A DNA stretch of 64,000 bases. Origin: Hydractinia symbiolongicarpus. Taxonomy: Eukaryota; Cnidaria; Hydrozoa; Anthoathecata; Hydractiniidae. The notes below the pieces were generated by a model. It saw nothing but the letters and a program-made list of their open reading frames with translations, did not search any database and was not told where the DNA came from. This document shows positions 52,201 through 64,000 of the stretch, one piece after another (the stretch's first letter is position 1; each line of letters starts with the position of its first letter). The position numbers were made by a program, and so were the translations under genes. Location: positions 14,193,001-14,257,000 of the forward strand of contig NC_079886.1 of assembly GCF_029227915.1 (NCBI RefSeq), read 5' to 3'.

Positions 52201-53599
52201 TAATATGGCTTTTGCAGTCTAATAAAGGCTTCACACGTAAATCACGAGGTTTCAGCTGACTGCGCCGGTTACCATTGAACTTGTCGTTCCAGTCTCAATG
52301 CGCTACCACGTCCCAAGTCGTGTTCATTAGCGCCGTTGCCTTAGAACACTCTTAACTACGTGCACAGTCCTATAAAGGCTGTAATATGGCCATTTGCAGT
52401 CTAATAAAGGCTTCACACGTAAATCACGTAGTTCCATCTCCCGGCGCAGGTTACCATTGGACTAGACGTTCCAAACTCAATGCACTACAACGTCCCAAGT
52501 CGTTTTCATTGGCGAAGTTGCCTTAGAACACTCTTAACTACGTGCACAGTCCTATAAAGGCTGTAATATGGCCTTTTGCAGTCTAATAAAAGCCTCACAC
52601 GTAAATCACGTGGTTCCATCTGCCTGTGCAGGCTACCATTGGACTATTCCTTACAGTCTGATCGTGCTACAACGTCCCAAGTCGTTTTCATTAGCGCCGT
52701 TGCTTTACAACACTATTAACTACGTGCACAGTCTTATAAAGTCTGTAATATTGCGATTTGCAGTGTAATTTAGGGCTCACACGTAAATCACGTGGTTTCA
52801 CCTGTCTGCGCATGTTACCATTGGACTTGTCGTTACAGTCTCAATGCGCTACCACGTCCCAAGTCGTTTTCATTAGCGCCGTTGCCTTACAACACTCTTA
52901 ACTATGTGTATGGCCTTTTGCGGTCTAATAAAAGCCTCACACGTAAATCACGTGGTTCCATCTGCCTGCGCAGGTTACCATTGGACTAGACATTTCAGTC
53001 TCAATGCACTACAACGTCCCTAGTCGTTTTCATTAGCGCCATTGCATTAGAACACTCTTAACTACGTGCACAGTCCTATAAAGACTGTAATATGGCATTT
53101 GCAGTCTAATAAAGGCTTCACACGTAAATCACGTGGTTCCATCTGCCGGCGCAGGTTACCATTGGACTAGACGTTCCAGTCTCAATGCACTACAACGTCC
53201 CAAGTCGTTTTCATTGGCGAAGTTGCCTTAGAACATGCTTAACTACGTGCACAGTCCTATAAAGGCTGTAATATGGCCTTTTGCAGTCTAATAAAAGCCT
53301 CACACGTAAATCACGTGGTTCCATCTGCCTGTGCAGGCTACCATTGGACTATTCCTTACAGTCTGATCGTGCTACAACGTCCCAAGTCGTTTTCATTAGC
53401 GCCGTTGCTTTACAACACTATTAACTACGTGCACAGTCCTATAAAGTCTGCAATATTGCGATTTGCAGTCTAATAAAAGCCTCACACGTAAATCACGTGG
53501 TTCCATCTGCCTGCGCAGGTTACCATTCGACTAGCCCTTCCAGTCTCAATGTGCTACAACGTCCCAAGTCGTTTTCATTAGCGCCATTGCATTAGAACA

Positions 53600-54040
53600 C
53601 TCTTTACTGCGTTCACCGTCCTATAAAGGCTGTAATATTGCCTTTTGCAGTCTCATAAAGGCCTCACACGTAAATCACGTGGTTTCACCTGTCTCCCCAG
53701 GTTACCATTGCAATGTTCCTTCCAGTCTCATGCGTTACCACGTCCCAAGTCGTTTTCATTAGCGCCGTTGCCTTATAACACTCTTAACTACGTGCACAGT
53801 CCTATAAAGGCTGTAATATGGCCTTTTGCAGTCTAAAAAAGGCCTTGCACGTAAATCACGTAGTTTCACCTGTCTGCACAAGTTACTATAGGACTAGTCC
53901 TTCCAGTCTGAATGCACTACAACGTCGCAAGTTGTTTTCTTTAGAGCTGTGGCCTTAGAACTGTCTTAACCATGTGCACCGTCCTATAAAAGCTGTAATA
54001 CGGCTTTTGCAGTCTAATAAAGGCTTCACACGTAAATCAT
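53600..54040 (+). repeat. Cassette K, copy 2
   Basis: Same variant order as 28970-29420, 24.6 kb away: TTCACCGTCC, GTCTCATAAAGG, CTCATGCGTTACC, CTAAAAAAGGCC, GTAATACGGC. The following monomer also shares TATGAAGG near 54165 with the one near 29543. In the next block E repeats (56700 and 58590) the cassette is cut short by clean deletions of about three monomers. Confidence 0.75.
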
Positions 54041-54362
54041 GCGGTTTCAGCTGACTGCGCCGGTTACCATTGGACATGTCGTTCCAGTCTCAATGCGCTA
54101 CCACGTCCCAAGTCGTATTCATTAGCGCCGTTGCCTTAGAACACTCTTAACTACGTGCACAGTCTTATGAAGGCTGTAATATGGCCTTTTGCAGTCTAAT
54201 AAAAGCCTTGCACGTAAATCACGCGGTTTCACCTGCCTGCGCAGGTTACCATTGCACTATTCCTTCCAGTCTCAATGCGCTACAACGTCCCAAGTCGTTT
54301 TCATTAGCGCCGCTGCCTTACAACATGCTTAACTACGTGCACAGTCCGACAAAGGCTGTAAT

Positions 54363-54521
54363 ATGGCCTTTTGCAGCCTAATAAAAGCCTTGCACGTAAA
54401 TCACGCGGATTCACCTGTCTGCGCAGGTTACCATTGGACTTGTCGTTCCAGTCTCAATGCGCTACCACGTCCCAAGTCATTTTCATTAGCGCCGTTGCCT
54501 TACAACACTCTTAACTATGTT
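54363..54521 (+). repeat. TATAAA-deleted short monomer, 159-bp form
   Basis: The end reads AACTATGTTATGGCC, a 23-bp loss removing GTGCACAG and TATAAA. Because 159 is divisible by 3, the open frame continues from this monomer into the next and yields a 99-codon frame (54363-54662), explaining the longer frames here and at 56843, 58616 and 60938. The monomer just before it has GACAAA (54348-54353) where TATAAA is expected. Confidence 0.85.
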
Positions 54522-57500
54522 ATGGCCTTTTGCAGTCTAATAAAAGCCTCACACGTAAATAACGCGGTTTCAGCTGACTGCGCCGGTTACCATTGGACTT
54601 GTCGTTCCAGTCTCAATGCGCTACCACGTCCCAAGTCGTTTTCATTAGCGCCGTTGCCTTAGAACACTCTTAACTACGTGCACAGTCCTATAAAGGCTGT
54701 AATATGGCTTTTGCAGTCTAATAAAGGCTTCACACGTAAATCACGCGGTTTCAGCTGACTGCGCCGGTTACCATTGGACTTGTCGTTCCAGTCTCAATGC
54801 GCTACCACGTCCCAAGTCGTGTTCATTAGCGCCGTTGCCTTAGAACACTCTTAACTACGTGCACAGTCCTATAAAGGCTGTAATATGGCCATTTGCAGTC
54901 TAATAAAGGCTTCACACGTAAATCACGTGGTTCCATCTGCCGGCGCAGGTTACCATTGGACTAGACGTTCCAGTCTCAATGCACTACAACGTCCCAAGTC
55001 GTTTTCATTGGCGAAGTTGCCTTAGAACACTCTTAACTACGTGCACAGTCCTATAAAGGCTGTAATATGGCCTTTTGCAGTCTAATAAAAGCCTCACACG
55101 TAAATCACGTGGTTCCATCTGCCTGTGCAGGCTACCATTGGACTATTCCTTACAGTCTGATCGTGCTACAACGTCCCAAGTCGTTTTCATTAGCGCCGTT
55201 GCTTTACAACACTATTAACTACGTGCACAGTCCTATAAAGTCTGTAATATTGCGAATTGCAGTGTAATTTAGGGCTCACACGTAAATCACGTGGTTTCAC
55301 CTGTCTGCGCATGTTACCATTGGACTTGTCGTTACAGTCTCAATGCGCTACCACGTCCCAAGTCGTTTTCATTAGCGCCGTTGCCTTACAACACTCTTAA
55401 CTATGTGTATGGCCTTTTGCGGTCTAATAAAAGCCTCACACGTAAATCACGTGGTTCCATCTGCCTGCGCAGGTTACCATTGGACTAGACATTTCAGTCT
55501 CAATGCACTACAACGTCCCTAGTCGTTTTCATTAGCGCCATTGCATTAGAACACTCTTAACTACGTGCACAGTCCTATAAAGGCTGTAATATGGCCATTT
55601 GCAGTCTAATAAAGGCTTCACACGTAAATCACGTGGTTCCATCTGCCGGCGCAGGTTACCATTGGACTAGACGTTCCAGTCTCAATGCACTACAACGTCC
55701 CAAGTCGTTTTCATTGGCGAAGTTGCCTTAGAACACTCTTAACTACGTGCACAGTCGTATAAAGGCTGTAATATGGCCTTTTGCAGTCTAATAAAAGCCT
55801 CACACGTAAATCACGTGGTTCCATCTGCCTGTGCAGGCTACCATTGGACTATTCCTTACAGTCTTATCGTGCTACAACGTCCCAAGTCATTTTCATTAGC
55901 GCCGTTGCTTTACAACACTATTAACTACGTGCACAGTCCTATAAAGTCTGCAATATTGCGATTTGCAGTCTAATTTAGGGCTTACACGTAAATCACGTGG
56001 TTTCACCTGTCTGCGCAGGTTACCATTGGACTTGTCGTTACAGCCTCAATGCGCTACCACGTCCCAAGTCGTTTTCATTAGCGCCGTTGCCTTACAACAC
56101 TCTTAACTATGTGTATGGCCTTTTGCAGTCTAATAAAAGCCTCACACGTAAATCACGTGGTTCCATCTGCCTGCGCAGGTTACCATTGGACTAGACAACT
56201 CAGTCTCAATGCACTACAACGTCCCTAGTCGTTTTCATTAGCGCCATTGCATTAGAACACTCTTAACTGCGTGCACAGTCCTATAAAGACAGTAATATGG
56301 CCTTTTGCAGTCTAATAAAAGCCTCACACGTAAATCACGTGGTTCCATCTGCCTGCGCAGTTTACCATTGGACTATTCCTTCCAGTCTCAATGCGCTACA
56401 ACGTCCCAAGTCGTTTTCATTAGCGCCGCTGCCTTACAACACTCTTAACTACGTGCACAGTCCTTTAAATGCTGTAATATGGCCTTTTGCAGTCTAATAA
56501 AAGCCTTGCACGTAAATCACGCAGTTTCAACTCTCTGCGCAGGTTACCATTCGACTAGCCCTTCCAGTCTCAATGCGCTACAACGTCCCAAGTCGTTTTC
56601 ATTAGCGCCATTGCATTAGAACACTCTTTACTACGTTCACCGTCCTATAAAGGCTGTAATATTGCCTTTTGCAGTCTCATAAAGGCCTCACACGTAAATC
56701 ACGTGGTTTCACCTGTCTGCCCAGGTTACCATTGCACTATTCCTTCCAGTCTCAATGCGCTACAACGTCCCAAGTCGTTTTCATTAGCGCCGCTGCCTTA
56801 CAACATGCTTAACTACGTGCACAGTCCGACAAAGGCTGTAATATGGCCTTTTGCAGCCTAATAAAAGCCTTGCACGTAAATCACGCGGATTCACCTGTCT
56901 GCGCAGGTTACCATTGGACTTGTCGTTCCAGTCTCAATGCGCTACCACGTCCCAAGTCATTTTCATTAGCGCCGTTGCCTTACAACACTCTTAACTATGT
57001 TATGGCCTTTTGCAGTCTAATAAAAGCCTCACACGTAAATCACGCGGTTTCAGCTGACTGCGCCGGTTACCATTGGACTTGTCGTTCCAGTCTCAATGCG
57101 CTACCACGTCCCAAGTCGTTTTCATTAGCGCCGTTGCCTTAGAACACTCTTAACTACGTGCACAGTCCTATAAAGGCTGTAATATGGCTTTTGCAGTCTA
57201 ATAAAGGCTTCACACGTAAATCACGCGGTTTCAGCTGACTGCGTCGGTTACCATTGGACTTGTCGTTCCAGTCTCAATGCGCTACCACGTCCCAAGTCGT
57301 GTTCATTAGCGCCGTTGCCTTAGAACACTCTTAACTACGTGCACAGTCCTATAAAGGCTGTAATATGGCCATTTGCAGTCTAATAAAGGCTTCACACGTA
57401 AATCACGTGGTTCCATCTGCCGGCGCAGGTTACCATTGGACTAGACGTTCCAGTCTCAATGCACTACAACGTCCCAAGTCGTTTTCATTGGCGAAGTTGC

Positions 57501-60500
57501 CTTAGAACACTCTTAACTACGTGCACAGTCCTATAAAGGCTGTAATATGGCCTTTTGCAGTCTAATAAAAGCCTCACACGTAAATCACGTGGTTCCATCT
57601 GCCTGTGCAGGCTACCATTGGACTATTCCTTACAGTCTGATCGTGCTACAACGTCCCAAGTCGTTTTCATTAGCGCCGTTGCTTTACAACACTATTAACT
57701 ACGTGCACAGTCCTATAAAGTCTGCAATATTGCGATTTGCAGTCTAATTTAGGGCTCACACGTAAATCACGTGGTTTCACCTGTCTGCGCAGGTTACCAT
57801 TGGACTTGTCGTTACAGTCTTAATGCGCTACCACGTCCCAAGTCGTTTTCATTAGCGCCGTTGCCTTACAACACTCTTAACTATGTGTATGGCCTTTTGC
57901 AGTCTAATAAAAGCCTCACACGTAAATCACGTGGTTCCATCTGCCTGCGCAGGTTACCATTGGACTAGACAACTCAGTCTCAATGCACTACAACGTCCCT
58001 AGTCGTTTTCATTAGCGCCATTGCATTAGAACACTCTTAACTACGTGCACAGTCCTATAAAGACAGTAATATGGCCTTTTGCAGTCTAATAAAAGCCTCA
58101 CACGTAAATCACGTGGTTCCATCTGCCTGCGCAGTTTACCATTGGACTATTCCTTCCAGTCTCAATGCGCTACAACGTCCCAAGTCGTTTTCATTAGCGC
58201 CGCTGCCTTACAACACTCTTAACTACGTGCACAGTCCTATAAAGGCTGTAATATGGCCTTTTGCAGTCTAATAAAAGCCTTGCACGTAAATCACGCAGTT
58301 TCAAATCTCTGCGCAGGTTACCATTCGACTAGCCCTTCCAGTCTCAATGCGCTACAACGTCCCAAGTCGTTTTCATTAGCGCCATTGCATTAGAACACTC
58401 TTTACTACGTTCACCGTCCTATAAAGGCTGTAATATTGCCTTTTGCAGTCTCATAAAGGCCTCACACGTAAATCACGTGGTTTCACCTGTCTGCCCAGGT
58501 TACCATTGCAATGTTCCTTCCAGTCTCATGCGTTACCACGTCCCAAGTCGTTTTCATTAGCGCCGTTGCCTTATAACACTCTTAACTACGTGCACAGTCC
58601 GACAAAGGCAGTAATATGGCCTTTTGCAGTCTAATAAAAGCCTTGCACGTAAATCACGCGGATTCACCTGTCTGCGCAGGTTACCATTGGACTTGTCGTT
58701 CCAGTCTCAATGCGCTACCACGTCCCAAGTCATTTTTATTAGCGCCGTTGCCTTACAACACTCTTAACTATGTTATGGCCTTTTGCAGTGTAATAAAAGC
58801 CTCACACGTAAATCACGCGGTTTCAGCTGACTGCGCCGGTTACAATTGGACTTGTCGTTCCAGTCTCAATGCGCTACCACGTCCCAAGTCGTTTTCATTA
58901 GCGCCGTTGACTTAGAACACTCTTAACTACGTGCACAGTCCTATAAAGGCTGTAATATGGCCTTTTGCAGTCTAATAAAGGCTTCACACGTAAATCACGT
59001 GGTTCCATCTGCCGGCGCAGGTTACGATTGGACTAGACGTTCTAGTCTCAATGCACTACAACGTCCCAAGTCGTTTTCATTGGCGAAGTTGCCTTAGAAC
59101 ACTCTTAACTACGTGCACAGTCCTATAAAGGCTGTAATATGGCCTTTTGCAGTCTAATAAAGGCTTCACACGTAAATCACGTTGTTCCAACTGCCGGCGC
59201 AGGTTACCATTGCACTATTCCTTCCAGTCTCAATGCGCTACAACGTCTTAAGTCGTTTTCATTAGCGCTGCTGCCTTACAACATTCTTAACTACGTGCAC
59301 AGTCCTATAAAGGCTGTAATATGGACCTTTTGCAGTCTAATAAAAGCCTCGCACGTAAATCACGCGGTTTCACCTGTCTGCCCAGGTTACCATTAGACTA
59401 GTCCTTCCAGTCTGAATGCGCTACAACGTGCCAAGTCGTTTTCATTAGCGCCATTGCATTAGAACACTCTTAACTACGTGCACAGTCCTATAAAGGCTGT
59501 AATATGGCCTTTTGCAGTCTAATAAAAGCCTCACACGTAAATCACGGGGTTCCATCTGCCTGTGCAGGCTACCATTGGACTATTCCTTACAGTTTTATCG
59601 TGCTACAACGTCCCAAGTCGTTTTCATTAGCGCCGTTGCTTTACAACACTATTAACTACGTGCACAGTCCTATAAAGTCTGTAATATTGCGATTTGCAGT
59701 CTAATTAAGGCCTTACCCGTAAATTACGTGGTTCCGTCTGCGTGCGCAGGTCACCATTGGACTAGACGTTTCAGTCTCAATGCACTACAACGTCCCAAGT
59801 CGTTATCATTGGCGAAGTTGCCTTAGAACACTCTTAACTACGTGCACAGTCCTATAAAGGCTGTAATATGGCCTTTTGCAGTCTAATAAAGGCTTCACAC
59901 GTAAATCACGTGGTTCCCTCTGCCGGCGCAAGTTACCATTGGACTAGACGTTCCAGTCTCAATGCACTACAACGTCCCAAGTCGTTTTCATTGGTGAAGT
60001 TGCCTTAGAACACTCTTAACTACGTGCACAGTCCTATAAAGGCTGTAATATGGCCTTTTGCAGTCTAATAAAGGCTTCACACGTAAATCACGTGGTTCCA
60101 TCTGCCGGCGCAGGTTACCATTGGACTAGACGTTCCAGTCTCAATGCACTACAACGTCCCAAGTCGTTTTCATTGGCGAAGTTGCCTTAGAACACTCTTA
60201 ACTACGTGCACAGTCCTATAAAGGCTGTAATATGGCCTTTTGCAGTCTAATAAAGGCTTCACACGTAAATCACGTGGTTCCATCTGCCGGCGCAGGCTAC
60301 CATTGGACTATTCCTTACAGTCTGATCGTGCTACAACGTCCCAAGTCGTTTTCATTAGCGCCGTTGCTTTACAACACTATTAACTACGTGCACAGTCCTA
60401 TAAAGTCTGTAATATTGCGATTTGCAGTCTAATTAAGGCCTCACACGTAAATCACGTGGTTTCACCTGTCTGCGCAGGTTACCATTGGACTTGTCGTTAC

Positions 60501-62679
60501 AGTCTCAATGCGCTACCACGTCCCAAGTCGTTTTCATTAGCGCCGTTGCCTTACAACACTCTTAACTATGTGTATGGCCTTTTGCAGTCTAATAAAAGCC
60601 TCACACGTAAATCACGTGGTTCCATCTGCCTGTGCAGGTTACCATTGGACTAGACGTTTCAGGCTCAATGCACTACAACGTCCCTAGTCGATTTCATTAG
60701 CGCCATTGCATTAGAACACTCTTAACTACGTGCACAATCCTATAAAGCCTGTAATATGGCTTTTTGCAGTCTAATAAAAGCCTTGCACGTAAATCACGCG
60801 GTTTCACCTGCCTGCGCAGGTTACCATTGCACTATTCCTTCCAGTCTCAATGCGCTACAACGTCCCAAGTCGTTTTCATTAGCGCCGCTGCCTTACAACA
60901 TGCTTAACTACGTGCACAGTCCGACAAAGGCTGTAATATGACCTTTTGTAGTCTAATAAAAGCCTTGCACGTAAATCACGCGTATTCACCTGTCTGCGCA
61001 GGTTACCATTGGACTTGTCGTTCCAGTCTCAATGCGCTACCACGTCCCAAGTCATTTTCATTAGCGCCGTTGCCTTACAACACTCTTAACTATGTTATGG
61101 CCTTTTGCAGTCTAATAAAAGCCTCACACGTAAATCACGCGGTTTCAGCTGACTGCGCCGGTTACCATTGGACTTGTCGTTCCAGTCTCAATGCGCTACC
61201 ACGTCCCAAGTCGGTTTCATTAGCGCCGTTGCCTTAGAACACTCTTAACTACGTGCACAGTCCTATAAAGGCTGTAATATGTCCTTTTGCAGTCTAATAA
61301 AGGCTTCACACGTAAATCACGTGGTTCCATCTGCCGGCGCAGGTTACCATTGGACTAGACGTTCTAGTCTCAATGCACTACAACGTCCCAAGTCGTTTTC
61401 ATTGGCGAAGTTGCCTTAGAACACTCTTAACTACGTGCACAGTCCTATAAAGGCTGTAATATGGCCTTTTGCAGTCTAATAAAGGCTTCACACGTAAATC
61501 ACGTTGTTCCAACTGCCGGCGCAGGTTACCATTGCACTATTCCTTCCAGTCTCAATGCGCTACAACGTCTTAAGTCGTTTTCATTAGCGCTGCTGCCTTA
61601 CAACATTCTTAACTACGTGCACAGTCCTATAAAGGCTGTAATATGGACCTTTTGCAGTCTAATAAAAGCCTCGCACGTAAATCACGCGGTTTCACCTGTC
61701 TGCCCAGGTTACCATTAGACTAGACGTTCCAGTCTCAATGCACTACCACGTGCCAAGTCGTTTTCATTGGCGAAGTTGCCTTAGAACACTCTTAACTACG
61801 TGCACAGTCCTATAAAGGCTGTAATATGGCCTTTTGCAGTCTAATAAAGGCTTCACACGTAAATCACGTGGTTCCATCTGCCGGCGCAGGCTACCATTGG
61901 ACTATTCCTTACAGTCTGATCGTGCTACAACGTCCCAAGTCGTTTTCATTAACGCCGTTGCTTTACAACACTATTAACTACGTGCACAGTCCTATAAAGT
62001 CTGTAATATTGCGATTTGCAGTCTAATTAAGGCCTCACACGTAAATCACGTGGTTTCACCTTTCTGCGCAGGTTACCATTGGACTTGTCGTTATAGTCTC
62101 AATGCGCTACCACGTCCCAAGTCGTTTTCATTAGCGCCGTTGCCTTACAACACTCTTAACTATGTGTATGGCCTTTTGCAGTCAAATAAAAGCCTCACAC
62201 GTAAATCACGTCGTTCCATCTGCCTGTGCAGGTTACCATTGGACTAGACGTTTCAGGCTCAATGCACTACAACGTCCCTAGTCGTTTTCATTAGCGCCAT
62301 TGCATTAGAACACTCTTAACTACATGCACAGTCCTATAAAGACTGTAATATGGCCTTTTGCAGTCTAATAAAAGCCTCACACGTAAATCACGTGGTTCCA
62401 TCTGCCTGCGCAGTTTACCATTGGACTATTCCTTCCAGTCTCAATGCGCTACAACGTCCCAAGTCGTTTTCATTAGCGCCGTTGCTTTACAACACTATTA
62501 ACTACGTGCACAGTCCTATAAAGGCTGTAATATGGCCTTTTGCAATCTAATAAAAGCCTTGCACGTAAATTACGCAGTTTCAACTCTCTGCGCAGGTTAC
62601 CATTCGACTAGCCCTTCCAGTCTCAATGCGCTACAACGTCCCAAGTCGTTTTCATTAGCGCCATTGCATTAGAACACTC

Positions 62680-63120
62680 TTTACTACGTTCACCGTCCTA
62701 TAAAGGCTGTAATATTGCCTTTTGCAGTCTCATAAAGGCCTCACACGTAAATCACGTGGTTTCACCTGTCTGCCCAGGTTACCATTGCACTGTTCCTTCC
62801 AGTCTCATGCGTTACCACGTCCCAAGTCGTTTTCATTAGCGCCGTTGCCTTACAACACTCTTAACTACGTTCACAGTCCTATCAAGACTGTAATATGGCC
62901 TTTTGCAGTCTAAAAAAGGCCTTGCACGTAAATCACGTAGTTTCACCTGTCTGCACAGGTTACTATCTGAATAGTCCTTCCAATTTGAATGCACTACAAC
63001 GTGGCAAGTTATTTTCTTCAGCGCTGTGGCCTTAGAACTGTCTTAACCATGTGCACAGTCCTATAAAGGCTGTAATACGGCTTTTGCAGTCTAATAAAGG
63101 CTTCACACGTAAACCACGCG
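62680..63120 (+). repeat. Cassette K, copy 3
   Basis: Same variant order as the copy at 28970, with extra shared changes: CCTATCAAGACTG (about 62878), TACTATCTGAATAGTCC (about 62962) and CCAATTTGAATG (about 62980). It repeats 908 bp downstream. Confidence 0.75.
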
Positions 63121-63587
63121 GTTTCAGCTGACTGCGCCGGTTACCATTGGACTTGTCGTTCCAGTCTCAATGCGCTACCACGTCCCAAGTCGTATTCATT
63201 GGCGAAGTTGCCTTAGAACACTCTTAACTACGTGCACAGTCCTATAAAGGCTGTAATATGGCCTTTTGCAGTCTAATAAAAGCCTCACACGTAAATCACG
63301 TGGTTCCATCTGCCTGTGCAGGCTACCATTGGACTATTCCTTACAGTCTGATCGTGCTACAACGTCCCAAGTCGTTTTCATTAGCGCCGTTGCTTTACAA
63401 CACTATTAACTACGTGCACAGTCCTATAAAGGCTGTAATATGGCCTTTTGCAATCTAATAAAAGCCTTGCACGTAAATCACGCAGTTTCAACTCTCTGCG
63501 CAGGTTACCATTCGACTAGCCCTTCCAGTCTCAATGCGCTACAACGTCCCAAGTCGTTTTCATTAGCGCCATTGCATTAGAACACTC

Positions 63588-64000
63588 TTTACTACGTTCA
63601 CCGTCCTATAAAGGCTGTAATATTGCCTTTTGCAGTCTCATAAAGGCCTCACACGTAAATCACGTGGTTTCACCTGTCTGCCCAGGTTACCATTGCACTG
63701 TTCCTTCCAGTCTCATGCGTTACCACGTCCCAAGTCGTTTTCATTAGCGCCGTTGCCTTACAACACTCTTAACTACGTTCACAGTCCTATCAAGACTGTA
63801 ATATGGCCTTTTGCAGTCTAAAAAAGGCCTTGCACGTAAATCACGTAGTTTCACCTGTCTGCACAGGTTACTATCTGAATAGTCCTTCCAATTTGAATGC
63901 ACTACAACGTCGCAAGTTATTTTCTTCAGCGCTGTGGCCTTAGAACTGTCTTAACCATGTGCACAGTCCTATAAAGGCTGTAATACGGCTTTTGCAGTCT
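63588..64000 (+). repeat. Cassette K, copy 4 (cut by window end)
   Basis: Nearly identical to the cassette at 62680, at 908 bp (5 monomers less 2 bp), including the CCTATCAAGACTG and CCAATTTGAATG markers. One visible difference is ACGTCGCAAG here against ACGTGGCAAG there. It runs to the window edge, so this repeat probably continues. Confidence 0.75.

Larger units (their letters stand above)
1..64000 (+). repeat. Satellite DNA array, ~182-bp monomer, head to tail
   Basis: The entire window is a tandem array of one monomer family. The landmark ATGGCCTTTTGCAG recurs every 182 bp (for example 3230, 3412, 3594), with length variants of 159, 160, 172, 181 and 183 bp. Every monomer I read has the same orientation. 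Blocks conserved in nearly all copies include GGTTACCATTGGAC, TACAACGTCCCAAGTCG and GTGCACAGTCCTATAAAGG. Neighbouring monomers differ at many diagnostic positions, whereas monomers several units apart are nearly identical, which is the signature of higher-order repeats. No single-copy stretch, transposon or gene interrupts it. Large HOR-bearing arrays of 150-190 bp monomers are typical of eukaryotic centromeric or pericentromeric satellites; that role is inferred here. I do not recognise the family or the host species. Confidence 0.97.
52201..64000 (+). repeat. Block E: nested HORs containing short monomers
   Basis: Repeated monomer types give offsets of 2499-2500 bp (52568 and 55067; 53273 and 55773), 2480 bp (54363 and 56843; 55067 and 57547), 1773-1774 bp (56297 and 58071; 56843 and 58616), 2322 bp (58616 and 60938; 59139 and 61461), 1594 bp (60232 and 61826) and 908 bp (62350 and 63258). 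These are 14, 14, 10, 13, 9 and 5 monomers once the 22-23 bp lost from each short monomer is counted; for example 14 x 182 less 68 is 2480. The block runs off the right edge of the window. Confidence 0.82.

Noticed and set aside
157-63821. About 100 open frames of 60-110 codons on the + strand with a shared peptide start (MAFCSLIKASHVNH)
   Set aside because: They are the same repeat read again. A 182-bp period shifts frame by 2 each unit, and the AATAA of the next monomer supplies TAA, so frames of 66 codons are unavoidable. Longer ones occur only where a length variant (159, 160 or 183 bp, or another small indel) changes the register. No domain, codon bias or conserved frame is seen, and the TATAAA lies only about 15 bp before the ATG, so it could not place the ATG inside a transcript.
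1-64000. CRISPR array
   Set aside because: Repeats are regular, but there are no unique spacers: the entire 182-bp unit is repeated, and the period is far too long.
1-64000. rDNA intergenic spacer subrepeats or a protein-coding tandem-repeat gene
   Set aside because: No rRNA sequence appears in 64 kb, and no frame stays open across monomers as a repeat-protein gene would need.
1-64000. Inverted segments or transposon insertions within the array
   Set aside because: Every monomer I read has the same orientation, and spacing anomalies are all explained by small indels (1, 10, 22 or 23 bp) or whole-monomer steps.

Overview
The whole 64-kb window is one uninterrupted satellite DNA array. A monomer of about 182 bp (roughly 46% G+C in the unit read in full at 3412-3593) repeats head to tail, always in the same orientation, about 352 times. 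I found no single-copy sequence, transposable element, RNA gene, inversion or gap. I also found no credible protein gene. The many 60-110 codon open frames are a by-product of the repeat: 182 is not a multiple of 3, so a frame opening at the conserved ATG runs through one monomer and stops 19 bases into the next.

This organisation points to a eukaryotic chromosome, most likely a centromeric, pericentromeric or other heterochromatic satellite block. That is an inference from array size, a monomer near nucleosome length, and multi-monomer higher-order repeats (HORs). I do not recognise the monomer, so I name neither species nor satellite family.

Layout. (A) 1-2095: a segment whose homologue reappears at 21266-23670. 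(B) 2096-11890: a 16-monomer HOR of about 2.91 kb, in its first form built of two 7-mers plus two monomers. (C) 11891-20750: an 8-monomer HOR of about 1455 bp, with 5-mer and 11-mer derivatives. A diverged junction lies at 20751-21265. (A') 21266-28820: an 18-monomer repeat of 3255 bp holding an extra 900-bp 5-mer tandem duplication. (D) 28821-52200: a 7.1-7.2 kb segmental duplication (about 30390-36905 and 37463-44136), followed by a further 2.91-kb copy and reshuffled pieces. (E) 52201-64000: repeats of 2500, 2480, 1774, 2322, 1594 and 908 bp, which share truncated monomers of 159-160 bp.

Most monomers carry TATAAA near the end, AATAAA near the start, and two short dyads (CCTGCGCAGG and CACGT-5-ACGTG). 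Fourteen monomers, all right of 29.8 kb, have lost the TATAAA segment by a 22-23 bp deletion. HOR boundaries come from reading shared variants by eye and are good to roughly 50 bp.
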